Below are positions 8,682 to 14,259 of a DNA stretch of 14,259 nucleotides, one piece after another. The notes beneath the pieces were generated by a model. The model did not search any database, had not been told where the DNA came from, and saw only the letters and a list, made by a program, of their open reading frames with translations. The position numbers and the translations under genes were made by a program. The stretch is taken from positions 1 to 14,259 of the forward strand of contig CBDTYW010000075.1 in assembly GCA_965364735.1 (NCBI GenBank). Reading direction: 5' to 3'. Each line of letters opens with the position of its first letter. The stretch's first letter is position 1. Source of the DNA: CBDTYW01 sp965364735. Lineage in GTDB: Bacteria > Actinomycetota > Nitriliruptoria > Nitriliruptorales > Nitriliruptoraceae.

Positions 8682-11600
8682 GCAGCTCCCTCCGCCATCT
8701 CGTGCGCAGCCCCCGTCAGGTCGAGGTCGGCGACCTCGACGGCTCCACCATGGCGCCCGACGGGATCGATGAGCTCGGGATCGGCGAGCAGCCCGAGGTC
8801 GGCGAGGAGCGAAGCGGCTTCCGGGGAGTCCTGCGCGACCTCGACCCCCGGTCCGTCGGAGCGACGCGGCCGATCATCGTGTTCGCGATCCTCGGCACGA
8901 TCGGCCAGATCGACGACCAGGTCATCGGCCTCGTCGGACCCGAGATCCAGGCGGAGTTCGGCGTCACGATCGGGTTCATCTCGGCGCTGGCCACGCTGCT
9001 CGCCGTCACCCAACGCTTCGCCGCGCTGCCCTTCGGGTACGCGGTCGACCGCACGTCGAGGCGGATCTGGATCCTGCGGTTCGGGGCGATCCTCGCGAAC
9101 CTCGGCTCGTTGCTCCAAGGCCTCACCCCGAACGTTCTGGGGCTGGCATCGGGGCGGTTCCTCACCGGTGGCGGCGCGGCGGCGACGGAGGTCGTCTCGT
9201 TCCCGCTGATGGCGGACTACTTCCGTGCGTCGGTGCGTGCGCGGGTGTTCTCCTTCTTCTACGCCGGCGCGCAGCTGTCCGGCATCGTCGTGCCGGTCAT
9301 CGGTGCGCTCGTCGTCGAGGAGCTCGGTTGGCGGGGAGCGGTCATCACGTTCTCCGCGATCGGTCTGCTCGCGTCGGTCGGGACGTTCCTCCTGCACGAA
9401 CCCAAGCGCGGACAGCACGAGCTCGAGGAGCTCGGCATCGACCCCGACGACGTCGTCGCCACGGAGCCCGTCACCTTCGGCGAGGCGTACCGCGCGATGT
9501 CGAACGTCGTGACGCTGCGTCGTCTCTGGTACGTGACGCCGATGACCACGATCGTTCAGGGCGGCGGGCTCATCGTGCTGGCGTTCACCCTCGCGAACGT
9601 CTACGGGCTCACGATCGTCCAGCGCGGCTTGGTGAGCGCGGCGACGGCGGCGCTCGGGCTCGTCGGCCTGATCTTCGCGGGCGCCATCGCCGACCGTCTG
9701 CTCGTGCGCAACCCCGGCGCGATCATGACGCTCGCCGGTCTGAGCTACCTGCTCCAGGCGATCGGCTACGTCCTGATCGTCGTCTTCAAGCAGCCGGCCG
9801 TCGGCATCGCGATCGCGATCCCCGTGAACCTCGGCTCGATCGTCCTCGGGCCGGCGTTCCTGTCGCTGATCTCCCAGGTCGTGCCACCGCGGATGCGCGC
9901 GATGGGGCTGCAGACGCAGGCGCCGTGGCAGCTGCTCGGGCTGCTGCTCGTCCCGATCTACGTCCAGCGTTCGGTCGACGCCCTCGGCCTCGGTCAGGCG
10001 TTTCTCGCCTTCGTCCCGCTCCAGCTGATCGCCGCCGGGATCCTCGCGAGCGCGGCGGGCCATGTGCGCGCCGACATCGACCGGGCGTTGCAGGCGAGCG
10101 TCGTCGGCATCGAGCTCGCCGAGTCAGGGCGTGACGGGCGCGTCCGTCCGCTGCTCGCGTGCCGCTCGGTCGAGGTCAGCTACGACGGGGTGCAGGTCCT
10201 GTTCGGCGTCGACCTCGACGTCGCCGAGGGCGAGGTCGTCGCGTTGCTCGGGACGAACGGCGCGGGCAAGTCGACCGTGCTCCGCGCCATCGCCGGACTG
10301 CATGGTGCCTCGAGCGGGGCGATCCTCTTCGACGACCTCGAGATCACCCACCGTCCGCCGCACGAGCTTGCGCGACGTGGCATCGGCTACCTCCCCGGGG
10401 GCAACGCCGTCCTCGCCGACCTCAGCGTCCGTGAGAACCTTGCGCTCGCGACCGACGACGGTGACATCTCCGCCGCGCTCGAGGTCTTCACCGAGATCGC
10501 CGAGGCGCTCGACCGCCCCGCCGGTGCCCTGTCCGGCGGCGAGCAGCAGATGGTCGCGCTCGGCCAGGCGCTCATCACGAAGCCGCGGCTGCTCCTGATC
10601 GACGAGCTCTCGATCGGGCTCGCCCCGATCGTCGTCTCACGCCTGCTCGCGGCCCTCGAGGTCCTGCGCGCCGACGGCACCACGATCGTGGTCGTCGAGC
10701 AGTCGCTCAACGTCGCCGCCCGCGTCGCGGACCGTGCCATCTTCCTCGACCGTGGCCGAGTCATGTTCGACGGACCCGTCGAGCAGCTGATGGCGCGCCC
10801 GGACCTCGTCCGCTCGGTCTTCCTCGGTGGCGCCGGCGGTCAGGCCACGGCCAAGAAGCCGCGGGTCGTCGTCGACCCGGTCGATGACCTCCCGGTCCTC
10901 GAGGTCTCGGGTGCATCGATCGCGTTCGGCGGGAAGCAGGCTCTCGACGACGCCAGCCTCCTCCTGAGGCGCAACGAGGTCGTCGGGATCATCGGGCCGA
11001 ACGGCGCCGGCAAGACCACGCTCTTCGACGTCGTCAGCGGGTTCGTCATGCCGGACTCCGGCACGGTCGCGGTTGACGGCGTCGACGTCACCGGGACCCG
11101 CCCGGCCGAGCGCGCCGCAGCCGGCCTCGGCCGCTCGTTCCAGCGTGCGCGGCTGTTCCCGAACATGACGGTCTCGGAGGCGATCGCGGCGTTCGGCCAC
11201 GGCCGCGTCGTCGGCAACCCGATCTCCGCCGCGCTGCGCCTCCCGGAGATCCGTCGCGCGGAGCGGCTGCTCGGCACCCGGGTTGAGGACCTCATCGACC
11301 TCGTCGGGCTCGGCGACGTCGCCGAGCGCCGCGTCGGCGAGCTCTCGACCGGACAGCGCCGCATCGTGGACGTCGCGTGTGTCCTGTCACAGAAGCCGAT
11401 CGCGTTGCTGCTCGACGAGCCGACCACCGGGCTCGCCCAGGCCGAGACCGAGGCCCTCGGTCCGCTCGTCCTGCGCCTGGTCCGCGAGCTCGGATGCGGG
11501 GTCGCGATCATCGAGCACGACGTCGGTCTGGTCGCGTCGCTGTCGGACCGCATGATCGCGATGGAGACCGGCCGGATCATCGCCGAGGGCACGCCTGACG

Positions 11601-11722
11601 AGGTGCTCGCGCACCCCGAGGTGATGCGGTCCTACCTCGAGGCGACCGAAGGCACGTGGCAGCGGTCTGCACGGGGCGCCGACCTCGTCGGCGGCCTGCT
11701 GACCGGGACGGACGAAGCATGA
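8678..11722 (+). CDS. MFS transporter fused to LivF-like and LivG-like ABC ATPases
   Basis: A 1014-residue three-part protein. Residues about 62-465 form an MFS domain with roughly 12 hydrophobic helices and the loop motif GYAVDRTSRR (120-129). Residues about 492-718 are a LivF-like ATPase: Walker A GTNGAGKST (525-533), signature LSGGEQ (618-623), Walker B LLLIDE (638-643), then VEQ (673-675), where LivF proteins normally lack the switch His. Residues about 740-990 are a LivG-like ATPase: Walker A GPNGAGKT (773-780), Q-loop Gln822, signature LSTGQ (889-893), Walker B LLLDEP (910-915), H-loop His947. The ATPases presumably power the fused permease encoded just upstream. The reading frame is continuous through both joins, with no stop or frameshift. 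The first ATPase has Gly574 where a Q-loop Gln/Glu is usual. The start ATG overlaps the permease stop (ATGA). An N-terminal polar stretch of about 60 residues precedes the first helix. What the MFS domain transports, if anything, is unknown. Confidence 0.93.
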   Translation: MSSSLRHLVRSPRQVEVGDLDGSTMAPDGIDELGIGEQPEVGEERSGFRGVLRDLDPRSVGATRPIIVFAILGTIGQIDDQVIGLVGPEIQAEFGVTIGFISALATLLAVTQRFAALPFGYAVDRTSRRIWILRFGAILANLGSLLQGLTPNVLGLASGRFLTGGGAAATEVVSFPLMADYFRASVRARVFSFFYAGAQLSGIVVPVIGALVVEELGWRGAVITFSAIGLLASVGTFLLHEPKRGQHELEELGIDPDDVVATEPVTFGEAYRAMSNVVTLRRLWYVTPMTTIVQGGGLIVLAFTLANVYGLTIVQRGLVSAATAALGLVGLIFAGAIADRLLVRNPGAIMTLAGLSYLLQAIGYVLIVVFKQPAVGIAIAIPVNLGSIVLGPAFLSLISQVVPPRMRAMGLQTQAPWQLLGLLLVPIYVQRSVDALGLGQAFLAFVPLQLIAAGILASAAGHVRADIDRALQASVVGIELAESGRDGRVRPLLACRSVEVSYDGVQVLFGVDLDVAEGEVVALLGTNGAGKSTVLRAIAGLHGASSGAILFDDLEITHRPPHELARRGIGYLPGGNAVLADLSVRENLALATDDGDISAALEVFTEIAEALDRPAGALSGGEQQMVALGQALITKPRLLLIDELSIGLAPIVVSRLLAALEVLRADGTTIVVVEQSLNVAARVADRAIFLDRGRVMFDGPVEQLMARPDLVRSVFLGGAGGQATAKKPRVVVDPVDDLPVLEVSGASIAFGGKQALDDASLLLRRNEVVGIIGPNGAGKTTLFDVVSGFVMPDSGTVAVDGVDVTGTRPAERAAAGLGRSFQRARLFPNMTVSEAIAAFGHGRVVGNPISAALRLPEIRRAERLLGTRVEDLIDLVGLGDVAERRVGELSTGQRRIVDVACVLSQKPIALLLDEPTTGLAQAETEALGPLVLRLVRELGCGVAIIEHDVGLVASLSDRMIAMETGRIIAEGTPDEVLAHPEVMRSYLEATEGTWQRSARGADLVGGLLTGTDEA

Positions 11723-11793
11723 ATGCGATGCACATGAACGCGATGCACATGAACGCGATGCACATGAACGCGATGCACATGAATGAACTGCAC
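11719..11793 (+). repeat. 15-bp tandem repeat array, five units
   Basis: The unit ATGAACGCGATGCAC is perfect at 11734-11748, 11749-11763 and 11764-11778. The first unit (11719-11733) differs by one base (AAT for AAC). The last (11779-11793) is diverged (ATGAATGAACTGCAC). The units are directly adjacent with no spacers, so this is not a CRISPR. The array fills most of the 87-nt gap between the fusion gene stop and the moxR-like start. Copy-number change by slippage would preserve the frame of the small ORF that runs through it. Confidence 0.95.
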
Positions 11794-11809
11794 ATCAGGG
11801 AGCTGAGCC

Positions 11810-11817
<8 letters not shown>
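11719..11817 (+). CDS. Putative 32-residue Met/His/Asn-rich peptide (MNAMH repeats)
   Basis: An open frame of 32 codons begins at the ATG overlapping the fusion gene's TGA (ATGA, 11719-11722) and ends with TGA at 11815-11817. It overlaps the GTG start of the AAA+ ATPase gene by 8 nt. The peptide consists of four MNAMH units, one MNELH, and the tail IRELSRG: nine Met, five His and five Asn in 32 residues. The start has only a weak upstream purine stretch, so translation would depend on ribosomes finishing the upstream gene. I recognise no family. It could be a real peptide (Met/His repeats can bind copper or other soft metals), a coupling leader that carries ribosomes to the next gene, or simply a repeat expansion that happens to be open. 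The exact fit of both overlaps favours translation, but this is inference. Confidence 0.45.
11797..11802 (+). promoter_or_regulatory. Ribosome-binding site of the MoxR ATPase gene
   Basis: AGGGAG lies 7 nt before the GTG at 11810 and supports that start. The site is inside the last codons of the small repeat-encoded ORF, so ribosomes translating that ORF would pass over it and terminate 5 nt past the start codon. Confidence 0.7.
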
Positions 11818-12859
<1,042 letters not shown>

Positions 12860-12862
12860 CCG

Positions 12863-14113
12863 ATGCTGAAGACCGCACTCGACGCGATCCGTCGCACGAC
12901 CCGCCTGACCTCCGTCGGGCTCGGGGTCGTCGTCGGCGTCGTCGCGGGCTTCTGGGCCGCGCGGGAGATCGGGTCGCGGGCTGCGTCACTGCTCGCGATG
13001 TCGCTCGCGCTGTCCGTCGGGATCGCGTTCGTGCTCGGTCGTCGTCGGGTGCAGCTCTCCGCGACCCGCTCGACGCTCTCTCCACGTCTGCGTGAAGGCC
13101 AGGTGGTCGGGGTCACCGCGACCGTCACCGCCGAGGCTCGTGCCACCGCTCTCGTGCTGGTCGAGGAGCTCCCCGCGGCGCTGGGGGGCCCGCGCCGCGT
13201 CGCCGTGCCGGGCTTCAGCTCCGGGCAGGAGGTCGAACACACCTACCGGCTCGTGCCACAGCGTCGTGGTCGGTACCGCATCGGTCCGCTCCACGCGGAG
13301 TGGCAGGACCCGTTCGGGTTCACCCTCCGGCGGCTCGAGATCCTCGGCGCCGAGGACGTGATCGTGCACCCGCGCGTCGAGCGTGCCGCGGACCGCGTCA
13401 GCACCCGCGCCTGGGAGGACCCGCCGGTGCGTCCGCCGGTGAGCCGCCCGTGGCCGACGGGCTTCGAGTTCTACGGGCTGCGGGACTATGCCCACGGCGA
13501 TGACCCTCGTCGCATCGTGTGGCGCGCCACCGCCAAGACGCTCGACTTCGACACCGGCGCCGGTCGCTACCTCGTCTCCGAGGCCGAGCAGGGCATCACG
13601 GACCGCATCGTGATCCTGCTGGACACCGACCGTGCCCACCTCGGTGGAGCCGACGGTGACGAGCGCTTCGAGCACGCGATCCGCGCCGTCGCGAGCATCG
13701 GTGTCCACCACCTCGAAGACGGCAACTCCGTCGAGATGCTCGCCAACGACGGTCCAATCGCGCCGACGCTGCGCGGTCGGGCCAAGCAGGTGCACCTCCT
13801 CGACCAGCTCGCGGGCGTCGAGATGCAGACGTCGACGCTGGCCGACGGCGTCGGCCTGATCCTGCTTGCGCAGGGAAGCGCCGGAGCGCACCACGTGATC
13901 GTGACGAGCCATCTCGACAAGGACTCGACCTCGCGGATCCGTCTGCTCATGGATCAGGGCGTGGTCGTCCTGCTGTGCCTGGTCGTCGACGACACGACGG
14001 AGCCGTCGATCCTGCACCGCGCCGCCACGCTCGGCTGCGGCGTCGTCGAGCTTCCGGTCAACAAGCCCATGGCCGCGCGGTTCCGTCAGATCGTCACGGC
14101 GGCGCGCGTATGA
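12863..14113 (+). CDS. DUF58 domain-containing membrane protein
   Basis: Predicted membrane-anchored partner of the MoxR ATPase, with a von Willebrand A-like fold in its C-terminal half. The ATG at 12863 lies 3 nt after the MoxR stop, with GGGGTGGG upstream, and gives 416 residues, typical for the family. Two hydrophobic segments (about 17-33 and 40-58) form a hairpin anchor. A beta-rich region with QRRGRYRIGP (133-142) and DPFGF (149-153) follows. The diagnostic DUF58 motif is at 200-224 (FEFYGLRDYAHGDDPRR, then W220). A strand with VILLDTDRA around 248-256 resembles the start of the VWA domain. The biochemical function of DUF58 proteins is not established; they are found beside MoxR and transglutaminase genes. 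Its stop overlaps the next start by 4 nt (ATGA). Confidence 0.94.
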   Translation: MLKTALDAIRRTTRLTSVGLGVVVGVVAGFWAAREIGSRAASLLAMSLALSVGIAFVLGRRRVQLSATRSTLSPRLREGQVVGVTATVTAEARATALVLVEELPAALGGPRRVAVPGFSSGQEVEHTYRLVPQRRGRYRIGPLHAEWQDPFGFTLRRLEILGAEDVIVHPRVERAADRVSTRAWEDPPVRPPVSRPWPTGFEFYGLRDYAHGDDPRRIVWRATAKTLDFDTGAGRYLVSEAEQGITDRIVILLDTDRAHLGGADGDERFEHAIRAVASIGVHHLEDGNSVEMLANDGPIAPTLRGRAKQVHLLDQLAGVEMQTSTLADGVGLILLAQGSAGAHHVIVTSHLDKDSTSRIRLLMDQGVVVLLCLVVDDTTEPSILHRAATLGCGVVELPVNKPMAARFRQIVTAARV

Positions 14114-14259
14114 GCGCCGTCATCACGCCCCCGCCTCCCGTCGACGGTCCCGCGCCGGCGGAGGAGCCGACGCCGGCGGCGGTCGCGACCGACGAGGTCG
14201 TCGCTGCGGTGACGCCGCACATCTCTCCTGCGGCGGTCGCGCTCGCCGGTGCCCTCGCC
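14110..14259 (+). CDS. Partial gene after DUF58, probably transglutaminase-like membrane protein
   Basis: An open frame starts at the ATG overlapping the DUF58 stop (14110-14113) and runs 50 codons to the window end without a stop. The visible part is Pro/Ala/Glu-rich (MSAVITPPPPVDGPAPAEEP) and becomes hydrophobic at the end (AAVALAGALA), perhaps entering a first membrane helix. No domain can be recognised. The proposed identity rests only on gene order: MoxR, then DUF58, then a multi-helix protein with a transglutaminase-like domain (TgpA type) is a common arrangement. A VWA-domain protein is the main alternative. Confidence 0.6.
   Translation, partial: MSAVITPPPPVDGPAPAEEPTPAAVATDEVVAAVTPHISPAAVALAGALA

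Noticed and set aside
8606..10063. A 485-codon open frame on the minus strand opposite the fusion gene, plus similar long antisense frames at 7113-8657 and 5389-6402
   Set aside because: They are Arg/Asp/Glu/Gly-rich translations typical of the opposite strand of GC-rich genes, with no recognisable domain. The plus strand has clear MFS, ABC and permease motifs in the same positions.
11719..11793. Tandem repeats considered as a CRISPR array or replication iterons
   Set aside because: The 15-bp units are contiguous with no unique spacers and no cas genes. There is no AT-rich region or rep gene to suggest an origin.
11577..11795. Minus-strand frame with repeated MCIAF through the tandem array
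   Set aside because: It arises from reading the same 15-bp repeats backwards and extends into the coding sequence of the LivG-like domain. It has no gene-like overlaps or initiation signal.

Overview
The window is GC-rich DNA with strong G/C at third codon positions, densely packed genes and 4-nt stop/start overlaps. The gene families and these features suggest a high-GC actinomycete (Actinomycetota), possibly a deep lineage such as Thermoleophilia or Acidimicrobiia. This assignment is inference: there is no rRNA or other marker gene to confirm it.

Layout. (1) Positions 1-2262, minus strand: a DEAD-box RNA helicase with a very long Ser/Arg/Gly/Asp-rich tail, followed by a perfect 12-bp hairpin at the window edge. 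(2) 2490-3734, plus strand: an acyl-CoA dehydrogenase, divergent from the helicase across 227 bp. (3) 3735-4475, minus strand: a phytanoyl-CoA dioxygenase (PhyH) family protein whose stop codon directly abuts that of the dehydrogenase. (4) 4693-11722, plus strand: a branched-chain-amino-acid-type (HAAT/Liv) ABC importer operon reduced to three proteins. These are an anchored substrate-binding protein, a LivH-LivM fused permease, and a 1014-residue protein joining an MFS transporter domain to LivF-like and LivG-like ATPase domains. The operon appears to start at an extended -10 promoter embedded in an inverted repeat. (5) 11719-11817: a tiny open frame made of 15-bp tandem repeats encoding (MNAMH)n. 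It overlaps the importer gene by 4 nt and the next gene by 8 nt. (6) 11810-14259, plus strand: a MoxR AAA+ ATPase, a DUF58 protein, and the first 50 codons of a third gene, probably a transglutaminase-like membrane protein.

How it may work together. The plus-strand genes from 4693 to the window end overlap or nearly touch, so importer and MoxR-DUF58 module may be co-transcribed. The importer would bind a ligand outside the membrane and take it in through the fused permease, powered by the two ABC domains. The role of the attached MFS domain is unknown. The flanking acyl-CoA dehydrogenase and PhyH genes point to lipid or acyl-CoA chemistry, but nothing ties them directly to the importer's ligand. 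The most unusual items are the MFS-LivF-LivG fusion and the (MNAMH)n repeat frame.
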